From: an uncultured Brevibacillus sp.
Lineage (GTDB): Bacteria; Bacillota; Bacilli; Brevibacillales; Brevibacillaceae
Reading direction: 5' to 3'
Assembly: GCA_946402065.1 (NCBI GenBank)
Contig: CAMIVR010000026.1
Span: 1-43,707, forward strand
DNA length: 43,707 nucleotides
The stretch's first letter is position 1. Each line of letters starts with the position of its first letter. This document shows, piece after piece, positions 24,478 through 34,748 of the stretch. The position numbers were made by a program, and so were the translations under genes. The notes beneath the pieces are model-generated. The model saw only the letters and a list, made by a program, of their open reading frames with translations. It ran no database searches and had not been told where the DNA came from.

Positions 24478-25491
24478 TTAACTTTCCGCCGGTTTTGAAT
24501 CGCTCCCGGTCTCGCTCGCAATCAATCCCGCAAACAGCGCATGGACGAACTGCTCCGGATCAAATGGCTGCAAATCGTCCATCTTTTCACCCAACCCGAC
24601 GTACTTGACAGGTATTTGCAGCTCGTTGCGAATCGCGATGACGATCCCGCCCTTGGCCGTTCCGTCCAGCTTCGTCAGCACAATCCCGGTGACGCCGGCC
24701 GACTGGCCAAACGTCTTCGCTTGCGACAGGGCGTTCTGTCCCGTCGTCGCGTCGAGCACGAGCAGCACTTCGTGCGGAGCGTTGGGAATTTCCCGCTGCA
24801 GCACGCGGTAGACCTTGTTCAGCTCTTCCATCAGATTTACCTTGTTTTGCAGACGGCCTGCCGTATCGCAGAGCAGGATGTCGGCCCCGCGCGATTTGGC
24901 GGCGTGCACCGCGTCAAAGATGACAGCAGCCGGATCAGCTCCCTGCTGATGCTTGATCACTTCGACGCCGACCCGCTCGCCCCACACTTCCAACTGCTCG
25001 ATCGCCGCCGCACGGAACGTATCGCCTGCAGCCATCAGCACTTTTTTGCCTTGCTGCTTGAACATGTGAGCCATCTTGCCGATCGTCGTCGTCTTGCCGA
25101 CGCCATTGACGCCGACGAAGAGAATCACATTGAGCCGGCCTGCTTCGATGTTCAGCGCCGTATTGGCCGCCTCGTCGTTTTTCAGCAGGGCGACCAGCTT
25201 TTCCGACAGAATCGGCTGGAGGTCCAGCGCGTTCTCGATCTTGTGCTTGCGCACCTCGGAACGCAGCTCGTCGATCAGCTCCATCACCGTATTGACCCCG
25301 ACATCCGCTCCGATCAGGATCTCTTCCAGTTCCTCGAAGAAATTCTCGTCCAGCTTTTTGTAGCGGCGGACCAGCTCATCGACTTTTTCGACGAGCATGT
25401 CGCGTGTTTTGGCCAACCCATCCGTGAATTTTTGCGTGACTGCCTCTGATTTTTGCACGATAACGTCACGTAATTTTTTAAAGAAACTCAT
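24478..25491 (-). CDS. ftsY: Signal recognition particle receptor FtsY
   Basis: A 337-residue SRP receptor GTPase that docks the Ffh-ribosome complex at the membrane. A short basic N-terminus (SFFKKLRDVIVQKSEAV) replaces the long acidic A domain of E. coli. The N domain follows, then the G domain with P loop GVNGVGKTTTIGKMAH, DTFRAAAIEQL, DTAGRLQNKVNLMEEL and TKLDGTAKGG, closing GLGEKMDDLQPFDPEQFVHALF. It follows smc by 74 bases, in the order conserved across Bacillales, and ends at a terminator before the lipoprotein gene. Confidence 0.98.
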   Translation of the reverse strand: MSFFKKLRDVIVQKSEAVTQKFTDGLAKTRDMLVEKVDELVRRYKKLDENFFEELEEILIGADVGVNTVMELIDELRSEVRKHKIENALDLQPILSEKLVALLKNDEAANTALNIEAGRLNVILFVGVNGVGKTTTIGKMAHMFKQQGKKVLMAAGDTFRAAAIEQLEVWGERVGVEVIKHQQGADPAAVIFDAVHAAKSRGADILLCDTAGRLQNKVNLMEELNKVYRVLQREIPNAPHEVLLVLDATTGQNALSQAKTFGQSAGVTGIVLTKLDGTAKGGIVIAIRNELQIPVKYVGLGEKMDDLQPFDPEQFVHALFAGLIASETGSDSKPAES

Positions 25492-25565
25492 CCGTCCTTA
25501 CTCCTCCTGACTAAGGCATCGCGGTGAAATAACGTCCGCCAGGGGAACTAATTTCATCGCGAGCC

Positions 25566-28500
25566 CTAACTCACGCTTTCAATCAATTTTTTCGATTCTT
25601 CCAGGCGTACGGAAACCAGCTTGGAGACGCCGCCTTCCTGCATGGTGATCCCGTACAGCACGTCCGCGCTCTCCATCGTGCCTTTGCGGTGCGTCACGCA
25701 GATAAACTGCGTCTGCTTGCTGAAGTGGCGCATGTACTCGGCAAAGCGGGTGACATTGGCTTCATCGAGCGCTGCCTCGACCTCGTCCAGCACGCAGAAC
25801 GGCACCGGCTTGACCCGCAGGATGGCAAACAGCAGGGCCATCGCCGTAAAGGCGCGCTCGCCGCCCGACAGCAAGGCGAGGTTTTGCAATTTTTTGCCCG
25901 GTGGCTGGGCGACGATATCGACCCCTGTCTCCAGCAGATTGTCCGGTGTCGTCAAGACCAGATCCGCCCGCCCTCCGCCGAACAACTGGACAAACACATC
26001 CTGGAACTGCTCGCGAATGTCGTCAAACGTCTGTTTGAAACGACGTGACATCTCCTCGTCCATCTCGTCGATGACCTGGTAGAGCATCGCTTTCGCTTCG
26101 TTCAGGTCAGCCTCCTGGGCGGTCAAAAACTGCATCCGCTCGTACAGCCGATCGTACTCCTCGATCGCCCCGAGATTCACGGTGCCCAGTGCGGCAATTT
26201 CTTTTTTCAGCTTGTTGACGAGCTGCTGCTCCTGCTGCATGTCTCCCTTGGCCGGATATTTCTGTTTGGCCAGGTCGTAGCTCAGCTCATATTCTTCTGT
26301 CAGCTTGTTCAAGAGGTGGTCCAGCTCGACATCAAAGCGATTGACTTTGACTTCCTCCTGATGGAGACCTTCCTCAATCGCCTTGACTTTTTTGCGGATT
26401 TCTTTCGTTTCGTGCTCGACCTGCTCTTGTCTGCTGTACAGGGTCGCGCGTTCGTTGCGGCGCTCCTGGATCAGTGCGGCGACGCGTTCCTTGTCTTGGC
26501 GATGTTCCAGAATTTTGGCATCCAGCTCCGCACTCGACGCCTCGTTCGTCTCCTCCAGCTCATCAAGTGAGCGAAGCGTCGTCTGCGCCTCCTCCCACTC
26601 TCGCTTCAGCATGTCGCGCTGCTGCACGAGCCGCTCCACCTGCTCCTGGCGGGATTGATACTCTTGCGTCACCTGAGCGGTCAGCACTTTCAGGCTGGTG
26701 ATCCGCTGGTTCATCTCTTCCTTGCTGGACAGCTGCTCCTGGCGTTTCGCTTCCGCTTCGCTGATCTGTCTGGACAGCTCCGCTTCTTCGTTCTGTACCT
26801 TAAGCAGCTTTTCTTCCAGCCGGGCAATCTTCTCGTTCGCCGAGCCTGTTTCGAGCTGGTAGCTTTCCAGGTCTTGGGCTAGCAGGAAAACACGTTCCTG
26901 CAATGTGCGCCCTTCTGCCTCCGTCTGCTGCTGCAAGCCTTTGACTTCCTGCTCCTTGAGACGCAGACTCTCGCCAAGAGCACGCAGTTTTTCCTGCTCC
27001 TGCTCGCTTGCCTTGACAATGTCCGTCAGCTTCACAATTTTTTCCTGCTGCTCCTTTATCTCCGCCGCGATGGCGACCATGTCAGCTTCCAGCTCTTCTG
27101 CCTGCCGGCTGCGGCCAAGCAGATTCGTCGAGCTTTTCTTCAGCGTCCCCCCGGTCATCGAGCCGCCCGCGTTGACGATGTCCCCATCGAGCGTAACGAC
27201 GCGATAGCGGTATTGACAGGCTCTGGCGACTTTGTTCGCCTGCTGCAGCGTCTCGGTCACGATGACATTGCCGAGCATCGATTCGATGATCGACCGATAT
27301 TGCTCAGCATATGTGACCAGCCCGCTGGCAATGCCGATGACGCCCTCTTCTTTTTCCACAATCCGGCGATCCTCGGCTGCAAGAGAACGCGGGCGAATGA
27401 CATCGAGCGGCAAAAAGGTGGCTCGTCCCGCATTGTGCTTCTTCAAATAGGCAATCGCTTCTCGACCGACCGCTTCATTGTCGACGACGACATTTTGCAG
27501 TGCTCCGCCGAGTGCTACTTCGATCGCTGTCTCGCACTTTTCCGGTACGATCAACAGCTCGGCGACAGCTCCGTGAATGCCGGAAAAGCCGCGTTCGCGC
27601 GCTTTGAGAATTTCTTTGACGCCTTGCTGAAAGCCGGCGAAGTCAGCCTGCATCTCTTTGAGCATGTCGAGCCGCGATTTGCTCGCTTCCCGTCGCTGCT
27701 CCAACTGCTGCAACTGACGGCGTTCCGCTTCAATCTGCGCCTGGCTGTCGCGCAGTGCGTCCATCAACGCTTTGTAATCGCTGAGTGCCGCCTGGATCGA
27801 TCGTTCCATTTCCGCCAGCGACTGCCGATAGCCTTCCATCTTCTCCAGACGAGCGGCTTCTTCCTGTTCCAGGCGCGCCTGCTCCTGAAGCAGCCGGTCT
27901 ACCCTCACCTGGCTCGTCTGGACCGTCTGCTGATGATGGCGGATATCGTTGCGCAAATTGGTCAGTTCATTAATCTTTTCGAAGTAATCGCCTTTTAAGC
28001 GCTCGACGTCGTCCGTCAGCGCCTGTACCATGCTGGCGAGCTGATTCTCTGCTTCGCGCAGCTCGCCTGTCGCTTCACGCATCCGCTGCGTCGCTGCCTC
28101 CACCCGCTCCTGCTCGGCTTGCAAAGCGGCCTCTTGCTCGTGCTGCTTTTCCGTCAAGCGATGCATCTGCTCCATCGTCTGCTGGCGGTTGGCGGACAAA
28201 TTCCGCAGCCGCTCTTTTAACACTTCGCGCTGGCCTTCGACTTTTTCCGTCTCTTCGCTGACCAACAGCAGCGCCTGCTGGAGCTCTTCGATCGAAACAT
28301 CGATCTGGCTCACCTTGTACTTGGCTTGTTCCAGATCGGCTTCGCGAGCGCTCGCTTCGGTGGAAAACCGGACCAGCTCATTTTGCAGCTCCTTGACCTT
28401 CTCGCTGGCAGCTTCCCACTTGGTGTGGGTCGTGTCGATCTGCTGAACGTACAAGGCGACCTCGTGTTCGACCAACTGCTTGTGCAGCCCGTTGTACACC

Positions 28501-29138
28501 TTGGCGGTCTGCGCCTGTTCCGCCAGCGGTCCAATCTGTTCGTTGATCTCGCTGACGATGTCGTGAATCCGCACGAGGTTTTGCTCGGTTTCTTCCAACC
28601 GTTTTTGCGCCTCGCGCTTGCGGTTCTTGTATTTGACAATCCCCGCCGCTTCCTCGAAGATTCCGCGGCGCTCTTCGGACTTCGTACTCAAAATCTCTTC
28701 AATTTTCCCTTGCCCGATAATCGAGTACGCTTCTTTTCCCAAGCCGGTGTCCATAAACAGCTCCATGATGTCCTTTAACCGGCAAGGGCGTTTATTGATC
28801 GAATACTCACTCTCGCCGGAGCGGTACACCCGCCGCGTGACCGTGACCTCGGAATACTCCAGATCGAGTGAGTGGTCGGTATTGTCCAACGTTAGCGATA
28901 CTTCGGCAAAATTGACCGGCTTGCGCGAATCGCTTCCGGCAAAAATAATATCTTCCATTTTCGCGCCGCGCAGCGACTTGGCGCTCTGTTCGCCAAGCAC
29001 CCAGCGAATGCCGTCGGAGACATTGCTCTTTCCGCTGCCATTCGGACCGACTACTGCCGTCACACCCGGGACGAACTCCAGCTCGGTACGGTCGGCGAAC
29101 GATTTGAAACCGATCAGCTCAAGGCGTTTCAGATACAT
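25566..29138 (-). CDS. smc: Chromosome partition protein SMC
   Basis: A 1190-residue SMC ATPase, the core of the condensin complex with ScpA and ScpB. The N-terminal head has Walker A GPNGSGKSNVSDGIRWVLG and the Q loop DIIFAGSD. Long coiled coils (about 170-500 and 670-1000) flank the hinge (about 515-650, GFSGIHGAVAELL, GGALQNVVVDN, RATFLPLDVIRPR). The C-terminal head has signature LLSGGERAFTAMALLFAIL and Walker B PFCVLDEVEAALDEANV. Start after AAGGAGGAGC. Length is normal. It lies downstream of rnc, separated by about 475 bases with a terminator. Confidence 0.98.
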   Translation of the reverse strand: MYLKRLELIGFKSFADRTELEFVPGVTAVVGPNGSGKSNVSDGIRWVLGEQSAKSLRGAKMEDIIFAGSDSRKPVNFAEVSLTLDNTDHSLDLEYSEVTVTRRVYRSGESEYSINKRPCRLKDIMELFMDTGLGKEAYSIIGQGKIEEILSTKSEERRGIFEEAAGIVKYKNRKREAQKRLEETEQNLVRIHDIVSEINEQIGPLAEQAQTAKVYNGLHKQLVEHEVALYVQQIDTTHTKWEAASEKVKELQNELVRFSTEASAREADLEQAKYKVSQIDVSIEELQQALLLVSEETEKVEGQREVLKERLRNLSANRQQTMEQMHRLTEKQHEQEAALQAEQERVEAATQRMREATGELREAENQLASMVQALTDDVERLKGDYFEKINELTNLRNDIRHHQQTVQTSQVRVDRLLQEQARLEQEEAARLEKMEGYRQSLAEMERSIQAALSDYKALMDALRDSQAQIEAERRQLQQLEQRREASKSRLDMLKEMQADFAGFQQGVKEILKARERGFSGIHGAVAELLIVPEKCETAIEVALGGALQNVVVDNEAVGREAIAYLKKHNAGRATFLPLDVIRPRSLAAEDRRIVEKEEGVIGIASGLVTYAEQYRSIIESMLGNVIVTETLQQANKVARACQYRYRVVTLDGDIVNAGGSMTGGTLKKSSTNLLGRSRQAEELEADMVAIAAEIKEQQEKIVKLTDIVKASEQEQEKLRALGESLRLKEQEVKGLQQQTEAEGRTLQERVFLLAQDLESYQLETGSANEKIARLEEKLLKVQNEEAELSRQISEAEAKRQEQLSSKEEMNQRITSLKVLTAQVTQEYQSRQEQVERLVQQRDMLKREWEEAQTTLRSLDELEETNEASSAELDAKILEHRQDKERVAALIQERRNERATLYSRQEQVEHETKEIRKKVKAIEEGLHQEEVKVNRFDVELDHLLNKLTEEYELSYDLAKQKYPAKGDMQQEQQLVNKLKKEIAALGTVNLGAIEEYDRLYERMQFLTAQEADLNEAKAMLYQVIDEMDEEMSRRFKQTFDDIREQFQDVFVQLFGGGRADLVLTTPDNLLETGVDIVAQPPGKKLQNLALLSGGERAFTAMALLFAILRVKPVPFCVLDEVEAALDEANVTRFAEYMRHFSKQTQFICVTHRKGTMESADVLYGITMQEGGVSKLVSVRLEESKKLIESVS

Positions 29139-29232
29139 GCTTGCTCCTCCTTAGAACCCACACGGCCAGCCTTTGCGAAAGGCCTGTTATGTACTGCCCC
29201 GAAAGTCGTCCGGTACGTTCCAAACCATCTTT

Positions 29233-29259
29233 AAAAAAGCTCCTGTCATCGGCAGGAGC
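29233..29259 (-). terminator. Terminator upstream of smc
   Basis: GCTCCTG (29239-29245), a 7-base loop and CAGGAGC (29253-29259) make a perfect stem followed on the minus strand by six T. It would end a transcript arriving from rnc or the small frame. Confidence 0.7.
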
Positions 29260-29380
29260 AATCAAATCGCTGTCAATTCATTTATTTTAGCACACAACCT
29301 GCACTTGGTGAAACTACTGCCAACCAAAGAAAATACCCGTTCCCCTCCCGATGGCACAGGGAGAGAAAAGGGCAACCTGC

Positions 29381-29536
29381 CTAGTCGAATTTCCAGTAGG
29401 AACTGTGCAGCTTCGCCACCTGATCGACCTGCTCTTTTTGATGGGCAAGCAGTTGGTTGATTCGCGGCATGTGGTCCAGCGAAACGCGGAAAGGATCGTC
29501 AACACCGCTGTCGATTCCGCTCAAGGCTTCAATCAC
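29381..29536 (-). CDS. Candidate small protein between rnc and smc
   Basis: A minus-strand frame of 51 codons from GTG 29536 encodes a soluble acidic peptide. It contains ALSGIDSGVDDPF, RINQLLAHQKEQVDQVAKL (a likely amphipathic helix) and ends SSYWKFD. Residue use looks like real protein and the frame is open back to 29569. There is no good ribosome binding site, and no ATG in the right place. It is followed by a T-run terminator (29233-29259), which favours a transcribed small gene. No family was recognised; a gene remnant is the alternative. Confidence 0.35.
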   Translation of the reverse strand: MIEALSGIDSGVDDPFRVSLDHMPRINQLLAHQKEQVDQVAKLHSSYWKFD

Positions 29537-29572
29537 CCGCAGCTCGCTACATACTGTACAGCTTGATGATTA

Positions 29573-29603
29573 AGCCGCACTACCAGAAGGCAGTGCGGCT
29601 TTT
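29573..29603. terminator. Hairpin after rnc
   Basis: AGCCGCACT (29573-29581) and AGTGCGGCT (29592-29600) form a 9-base-pair stem with a 10-base loop. TTT follows on the plus strand; on the minus strand the run is poor (TTAAT), so it may act weakly on the rnc transcript. Confidence 0.5.
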
Positions 29604-29613
29604 GCCGTGCTCA

Positions 29614-30300
29614 TTATTTCGCTCCCAGCTTGATGAGCGCCCTGGCCGCAGCCTGCTGCTCTGCTTCCTTCTTCGAACGTCCGGTCCCCGTCCCGAGTGA
29701 GCCATTGTTCAGGAGAACCTCAGACACGAACTCACGATTGTGGGCCGGACCTTTTTCCTGGACGATCCGGTAGTTGATTTCTCCCAGATTGTCCTGCTGG
29801 ACGAACTCTTGCAGCTGGCTTTTGAAATCGGTAATTTGCGTGAATTCTCCCTTATCGATCAACGGGTAGACGTATTTTTTCATAAAGTGAAACACGGCAT
29901 CGAGACCTTGGTCGAGATATAGGGCACCGATAAACGCTTCGAACACATCTGCCAACAGTGCGGGGCGAAATCTTCCGCCGGTCAGCTCCTCGCCTTTGCC
30001 CAGCAGGACGAGCTCGCCAAAGTGCAGTCGCTCAGCGAATTTCACCAGCGAGGGCTCGCACACGATGGCCGCGCGCAATTTGGTCATTTCCCCTTCGCTC
30101 ATCTTGGGGAACGTCTTGTAGAGAAACTGTGAAACCGTAAGCTCTAAAACAGCATCACCCAAAAATTCAAGTCGCTCGTTGTCTTGTATCCGCTTGCCTC
30201 TCTGTTCGTTCACGTAAGAAGAATGGGTGAATGCTTGCCGCAAAATGCTTTCATCATGAAAGCGTACACCGATATCTGATTGCAGCTTTGAAAAATTCAT
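29614..30300 (-). CDS. rnc: Ribonuclease III
   Basis: A 228-residue double-strand-specific endoribonuclease for rRNA processing and RNA decay. The N-terminal domain has the signature [14 protein letters not shown], with catalytic Glu and Asp, and [15 protein letters not shown] with the second acidic pair. The C-terminal dsRNA-binding domain (about 155-225) has [25 protein letters not shown] and [17 protein letters not shown]. Start at ATG 30300 after GGAG with a 9-base spacer; ATG 30315, five codons earlier, is possible. It follows fabF by about 39 bases, as the downstream end of the fatty-acid gene run. Confidence 0.97.
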   Translation of the reverse strand: MNFSKLQSDIGVRFHDESILRQAFTHSSYVNEQRGKRIQDNERLEFLGDAVLELTVSQFLYKTFPKMSEGEMTKLRAAIVCEPSLVKFAERLHFGELVLLGKGEELTGGRFRPALLADVFEAFIGALYLDQGLDAVFHFMKKYVYPLIDKGEFTQITDFKSQLQEFVQQDNLGEINYRIVQEKGPAHNREFVSEVLLNNGSLGTGTGRSKKEAEQQAAARALIKLGAK

Positions 30301-30339
30301 CACCCTCATCTCCATTCCGACACGTCCTCGATTTTTTGC

Positions 30340-31596
30340 CTACTCGTTGGTTTTTTCCGCTTCATAGCGTTTGAGTACAATCGTTGCATTGTGGCCGCCG
30401 AAGCCAAATGTATTGGACAGTGCGACGTCCACATGTGCTTTGCGCGCTTCGTTCGGTACGTAGTCCAGGTCGCACTCCGGATCCGGGTTTTCCAGGTTGA
30501 TCGTCGGCGGCAAAACCTGATCGCGCAGCGCAAAAGCCGTCGCAATCGCCTCGATTCCTCCCGTCGCTCCCAGCAGGTGCCCCGTCATTGACTTCGTCGA
30601 GCTGACGGCCAACTCATACGCATGCTGGCCGAAAACCGCCTTGATGGCTTGTGTCTCACCGACATCGCCCAAATCGGTAGATGTTCCGTGAGCATTGATA
30701 TATCCGACTTCGTCCGGACTGATTCCGGCGTCTCTGATCGCTTCTGCCATACAGCGGGCCGCTCCTTCGCCGCCTGGCGATGGAGCCGTGATGTGATGGG
30801 CATCGGCGCTCATGCCGTAGCCGATGACTTCTGCAATGATCGTCGCACCGCGCTTCAACGCATGCTCCAGCTCTTCCAGAACGACAATCCCTGAGCCCTC
30901 GCCCATGACAAAGCCATCCCGGCCTTGATCGAACGGCCGACTTGCCTTGTGCGGCTCATCGTTGCGTGTGGACATCGCTTTCATCGAGCAGAAGCCGGCC
31001 ATTGCCATCGGGCGGATGGTCGCTTCCGCTCCGCCTGTGACCATCACGTCAGCATAGCCATGCTGGATGAGGCGGAATGCGTCGCCGATCGCATTGGTTC
31101 CCGTCGCACAAGCCGTAATCGTACTGGACGTTGGCCCTTTGGCGCCCAGCTCAATCGAGACCAGACCAGAAGCCATGTTGCCGATCATCATGGGAATAAA
31201 AAACGGACTCACTCTGCGCGGGCCTTTTTCCAGCAAAATCGAGTGCTGATCTTCCCACGTAGATAATCCGCCGATTCCTGAGCCGATATACACCCCTACG
31301 CGATCTGCGAACTCCGGAGTTACTTCCAGCTTGGCATCCTGTACAGCCTGTTTGGCTGCGGCAATGGCGAATTGAACAAAACGGTCAGTGCGGCGTGCTT
31401 CTTTTTTATCCATGTAATCGCCTGGATCAAAGTCTTTCACTTCACCGGCGATTTGCGTTGGATAGTCTGAAACATCAAAACTGGTAATTTTCTCAATGCC
31501 TGATTTACCGGCAAGCAAACTGTCCCAAAACGTTTTGGCGTCATTCCCGACTGGTGAGACAACACCCACACCGGTAATTACCACTCTTCGTTTCAT
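30340..31596 (-). CDS. fabF: 3-oxoacyl-ACP synthase II
   Basis: A 418-residue beta-ketoacyl-ACP synthase of the KAS II type, which elongates acyl chains with malonyl-ACP. Active-site Cys is in [15 protein letters not shown], the first His in [11 protein letters not shown] and the second in [13 protein letters not shown], with GFGGHNAT near the end. Start ATG 31596 after AGAGGTG. It follows acpP by 140 bases that contain a hairpin. In B. subtilis fabF lies elsewhere with fabHA, so here fatty-acid elongation genes are more fully grouped. Confidence 0.97.
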   Translation of the reverse strand: MKRRVVITGVGVVSPVGNDAKTFWDSLLAGKSGIEKITSFDVSDYPTQIAGEVKDFDPGDYMDKKEARRTDRFVQFAIAAAKQAVQDAKLEVTPEFADRVGVYIGSGIGGLSTWEDQHSILLEKGPRRVSPFFIPMMIGNMASGLVSIELGAKGPTSSTITACATGTNAIGDAFRLIQHGYADVMVTGGAEATIRPMAMAGFCSMKAMSTRNDEPHKASRPFDQGRDGFVMGEGSGIVVLEELEHALKRGATIIAEVIGYGMSADAHHITAPSPGGEGAARCMAEAIRDAGISPDEVGYINAHGTSTDLGDVGETQAIKAVFGQHAYELAVSSTKSMTGHLLGATGGIEAIATAFALRDQVLPPTINLENPDPECDLDYVPNEARKAHVDVALSNTFGFGGHNATIVLKRYEAEKTNE

Positions 31597-31701
31597 TCCG
31601 ATCACCTCTATATAAAATCAGCTTTCAGCTTCCGATTCATACTTGATTGTTTTGCGAAAAAGAAGAAAGTGAAAATGGCCGTAATCGTTAATGTGAAGGG
31701 A

Positions 31702-31727
31702 GGAGTCCCACCATAAAAGGGGACTCC
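31702..31727. terminator. Hairpin between acpP and fabF
   Basis: GGAGTCCC (31702-31709) and GGGACTCC (31720-31727) form a perfect 8-base-pair stem with a 10-base loop just after the acpP stop. No T-run follows, so it could shield the acpP mRNA 3' end or attenuate fabF expression, not fully terminate. Confidence 0.5.
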
Positions 31728-31736
31728 CGCACACTC

Positions 31737-31970
31737 TTACTTATGGGCTTCTATGTATTTTACTACTTCACCCACAGTTGAGATTTTTTCAGCATCTTCG
31801 TCGGAGATTTCCAAGTCGAACTCGTCTTCCAGCTCCATCACGAGTTCTACTACATCCAAAGAGTCAGCACCCAGATCTTCTTTAAATGAAGCTTCCATGG
31901 TTACTTTGGACTCATCTACGCTTAAACGATCGATTACGATTTTTTTCACACTCTCAAAAACATCTGCCAT
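31737..31970 (-). CDS. acpP: Acyl carrier protein
   Basis: A 77-residue acidic four-helix carrier protein. The phosphopantetheine serine is in [18 protein letters not shown], the DSL motif. The start ATG 31970 gives the normal length and is preceded by GGAGGTG. The carrier prosthetic group derives from CoA, whose synthesis step CoaD is encoded in the same window. It follows fabG by about 55 bases. Confidence 0.98.
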   Translation of the reverse strand: MADVFESVKKIVIDRLSVDESKVTMEASFKEDLGADSLDVVELVMELEDEFDLEISDEDAEKISTVGEVVKYIEAHK

Positions 31971-32025
31971 TCCTACTTCACCTCCTCTCCAAGTATTATA
32001 AGGGAAGTCCCCTGCAAACACCAGA

Positions 32026-32766
32026 TTACATGTACATGCCGCCGTCTACGTGCAAGGTTTGGCCTGTCATGTACGCTGCTGCATCGGATGCGAGGAATTC
32101 GACAACGCTGGCGATCTCATCTGCCTTGCCCAATCGTGCGAGCGGTATTTCTGCCAGCAAATTGTTTTTAACATCTTCAGGCAGTACGGTTGTCATATCG
32201 GTATCGATGAAACCGGGAGCGACCGCGTTTACCGTGATGCCACGCGAAGCCAGCTCACGCGCTGCCGACTTCGTCAATCCGATCACGCCTGCTTTGGCTG
32301 CAACGTAGTTCGCCTGACCGGCATTGCCCATGACGCCGACAACCGAGCTGATATTGATGATCCGCCCGCTGCGCTGCTTCATCATCGGGCGCGTCGCTGC
32401 CTTGATGCAGTTGAATACGCCTTTCAGATTCGTATTGATGACGTCGTCCCACTCTTCTTCCTTCATTCGCATCATCAGGTTGTCGCGCGTGATGCCGGCG
32501 TTGTTGACGAGTATGTCGAGTTGGCCGAACTCATCGAGAACCGTTTTAAACATGCTGTTCACTTCTTCTGTATTGCCAACATTTGCGCGTATCATAATCG
32601 CTTTGCGGCCCAATTCTTTTACTTTGGCTACCGTTTCCGCTGCTGCCGCTTCACTTCCGGCGTAATTGACGACGACGTCCGCTCCGGCTTTCGCCAGATG
32701 CAGCGCAATTGCCCGCCCGATTCCACGCGAAGCACCGGTGACCAATGCTACTTTCCCCGTTAGCAT
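32026..32766 (-). CDS. fabG: 3-oxoacyl-ACP reductase
   Basis: A 246-residue NADPH-dependent SDR that reduces beta-ketoacyl-ACP in chain elongation. It has [22 protein letters not shown], the catalytic Ser in [18 protein letters not shown] (Tyr-x-x-x-Lys) and [11 protein letters not shown], ending [12 protein letters not shown]. Its start overlaps the fabD stop region by seven bases, so the two are co-translated. Length is normal. Confidence 0.97.
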   Translation of the reverse strand: MLTGKVALVTGASRGIGRAIALHLAKAGADVVVNYAGSEAAAAETVAKVKELGRKAIMIRANVGNTEEVNSMFKTVLDEFGQLDILVNNAGITRDNLMMRMKEEEWDDVINTNLKGVFNCIKAATRPMMKQRSGRIINISSVVGVMGNAGQANYVAAKAGVIGLTKSAARELASRGITVNAVAPGFIDTDMTTVLPEDVKNNLLAEIPLARLGKADEIASVVEFLASDAAAYMTGQTLHVDGGMYM

Positions 32767-33710
32767 AGCACACCTCCGTTTACGACTTCTTCAAGGGAAG
32801 CCAAGTCTTGCACGGCATATATGTTCACATCGCCAGGGGCGATTTTTTTGATCAGTCCGGAGAGCACCTTGCCCGGCCCGATTTCGATAAACGTCGTTAC
32901 GCCAGCTTCAACCATGTATTGAATGGAGTCTTCCCAAAGCACAGGGGAAGCGACCTGCTCAATCAGGCTGGAGAAAATCTCGTCGCGACGGGTAATCGGG
33001 CGAGCCGATACATTGGCGACGACAGGAATCTCAGCATCGTGCAAGACGACATCGGCTAGCGTCTCGGCGAGCTTATCTGCTGCCGGCTGCATGAGCGAAG
33101 AGTGGAACGGACCGCTGACATTGAGCGGCATGACCCGCTTGGCTCCTGCTGCTTTCGCCTTTTCACCAGCCACTTTGACTCCTTCGGCGCTGCCGGAGAT
33201 GACGATTTGCCCCGGCGAGTTTAAGTTGGCGAGCTGTACCGGATTGCCGCAGGCCGTCACTTCCCGGCACACAGTGTCCAGCGCTGCCCGTTCAATCCCG
33301 AGCACGGCTGCCATCGCGCCTTGGCCGGCAGGCACCGCTTCTTCCATATATTGACCGCGTGCGCGGACGATTTTGACCGCATCAGCAAAGGACAGCGCAC
33401 CAGCAGTGACCAATGCCGAATACTCGCCCAGGCTGTGACCGGCGACGTACTGTGCCTCAATGCGTCCAAGCTTCTCCTTCAGCGCTGCGAGGACAGCAAT
33501 ACTCGCTGTCAAAATCGCCGGCTGGGTGTTGGCGGTCAGGCGCAATTCTTCTTCCGGTCCGGTGAAAATCAAGTCACTGAGTGAAAATCCAAGCGCAGCA
33601 TCGGCTTCCTGAAAAATAGCCTTTGCTGCCGGTGATTGCTTGTTCAGCTCTTCTCCCATCCCGACGAACTGTGACCCTTGACCAGGGAATACGAGTGCGA
33701 TTTTACCCAT
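32760..33710 (-). CDS. fabD: Malonyl-CoA:ACP transacylase
   Basis: A 316-residue acyltransferase that moves malonyl from CoA to ACP. It begins [17 protein letters not shown]. The nucleophile is in [19 protein letters not shown] contains the conserved Arg, and GPFHSSLM carries the catalytic His. The tail [17 protein letters not shown] is typical. It lies 28 bases after fabH and overlaps fabG by seven bases. Confidence 0.97.
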   Translation of the reverse strand: MGKIALVFPGQGSQFVGMGEELNKQSPAAKAIFQEADAALGFSLSDLIFTGPEEELRLTANTQPAILTASIAVLAALKEKLGRIEAQYVAGHSLGEYSALVTAGALSFADAVKIVRARGQYMEEAVPAGQGAMAAVLGIERAALDTVCREVTACGNPVQLANLNSPGQIVISGSAEGVKVAGEKAKAAGAKRVMPLNVSGPFHSSLMQPAADKLAETLADVVLHDAEIPVVANVSARPITRRDEIFSSLIEQVASPVLWEDSIQYMVEAGVTTFIEIGPGKVLSGLIKKIAPGDVNIYAVQDLASLEEVVNGGVLC

Positions 33711-33738
33711 GTTTCTGTCTTCCTCTCTTCCGCTATCG

Positions 33739-34746
33739 TTATGCTTTTTGAGTCGACCATTTCAGCAGTGCTGCGCCCCATGTAAGTCCGCCGCCAAAGC
33801 CGACGAGCACGACATTGTCCCCTTCCTTCAGGCGACCGGCCTGAACCGCTTCGTCGAGCGCTACCGGTATGGAAGCTGATGACATATTGCCGTAGCGATC
33901 GACGTTAATCGCTACCTTCTCTTCAGACAGGCCAAAGCGTTTGATCGCTGCGTCGATAATCCGCAAATTCGCCTGGTGCGGAACGAGCAGATCGATCTCG
34001 TCCTTGGACACGCCGGCTTTTTCCAGGACGGTTTCCGTCGCTGTGTTCATCACGCGCACGGCAAACTTGAACACCTCGCCGCCCGCCATGTACAAGTAGT
34101 GCAGCCCTTTGGCCACAGACTCGCTCGTAGCCGGAATCCGCGAGCCGCCTGCCGGCAATGCCAGCAGCGTGCTGCCCGAACCGTCAGCACCAAGATCAAA
34201 GGCTTTGAAGCCGAAACCGTCGCCGACAGGTCCGAGCACCGCTGCGCCTGCTCCGTCGCCAAACAGCACGCACGTATTGCGGTCTTCGTAGTTGGTGATT
34301 TTCGACAGTGTTTCCACACCGATCACGAGAATATAGCGGTACAAACCGTTTGAGATAAACTGGGTCGCGGTCGTAATCCCGTAGAGGAAGCCCGTGCAGG
34401 CTGCCGACACGTCAAGCGCTGCCGCTTTTTTCGCTCCCAGTTTGTCTTGCAGGATACATGCCGTCGACGGGAAAGCCATGTCCGGCGTAACCGTGGCGAC
34501 GATGATCATATCCAGTTCTTCCGCGCTGATCCCTGCATTCGCCAGCGCTTTGCGAGCTGCTTCATAGCTGAGGTCAGATGCTGCCTGCTCAGACGAGGCA
34601 ATTCGCCGCTCCCGTATCCCCGTGCGTGTCACAATCCACTCATCGGAAGTGTCTACCATTTTTTCGAGGTCAGCATTGGTCAATACTCTTTCTGGCGTAT
34701 ATGAACCTGTCCCGAGAATTCCTACCGGACGCAAATCTCCCATCAT
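33739..34746 (-). CDS. fabH: 3-oxoacyl-ACP synthase III
   Basis: A 335-residue KAS III, the enzyme that starts fatty-acid synthesis from short acyl-CoA and malonyl-ACP; in Gram-positives it sets the branched-chain primers. The active-site Cys is in DVSAACTGFLYGI, His in PHQANLRIIDA and Asn in YGNMSSASIP, with GFGGGLTWGA near the end. The start is ATG 34746, overlapping the plsX stop, with a GCGAG ribosome site; ATG 34743 and GTG 34752 are also possible. FabH between plsX and fabD is usual in many Firmicutes but not in B. subtilis. Confidence 0.95.
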   Translation of the reverse strand: MMGDLRPVGILGTGSYTPERVLTNADLEKMVDTSDEWIVTRTGIRERRIASSEQAASDLSYEAARKALANAGISAEELDMIIVATVTPDMAFPSTACILQDKLGAKKAAALDVSAACTGFLYGITTATQFISNGLYRYILVIGVETLSKITNYEDRNTCVLFGDGAGAAVLGPVGDGFGFKAFDLGADGSGSTLLALPAGGSRIPATSESVAKGLHYLYMAGGEVFKFAVRVMNTATETVLEKAGVSKDEIDLLVPHQANLRIIDAAIKRFGLSEEKVAINVDRYGNMSSASIPVALDEAVQAGRLKEGDNVVLVGFGGGLTWGAALLKWSTQKA

Positions 34747-34748
34747 CG

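Larger units (their letters stand above)
29139..29613. other. Gap between rnc and smc
   Basis: This 475-base gap holds two hairpins and one small candidate reading frame (29381-29536, minus strand), listed separately. No other feature was recognised; the smc promoter must lie here if the terminators are efficient. Confidence 0.5.

Noticed and set aside
25566..29138. Several long plus-strand frames opposite smc
   Set aside because: These are shadows caused by GC-skewed third positions in a long, certain coding sequence.
29351..29566. Plus-strand 71-codon frame between smc and rnc
   Set aside because: It is antisense to the more protein-like minus-strand frame, has a weak start context and an unconvincing composition.
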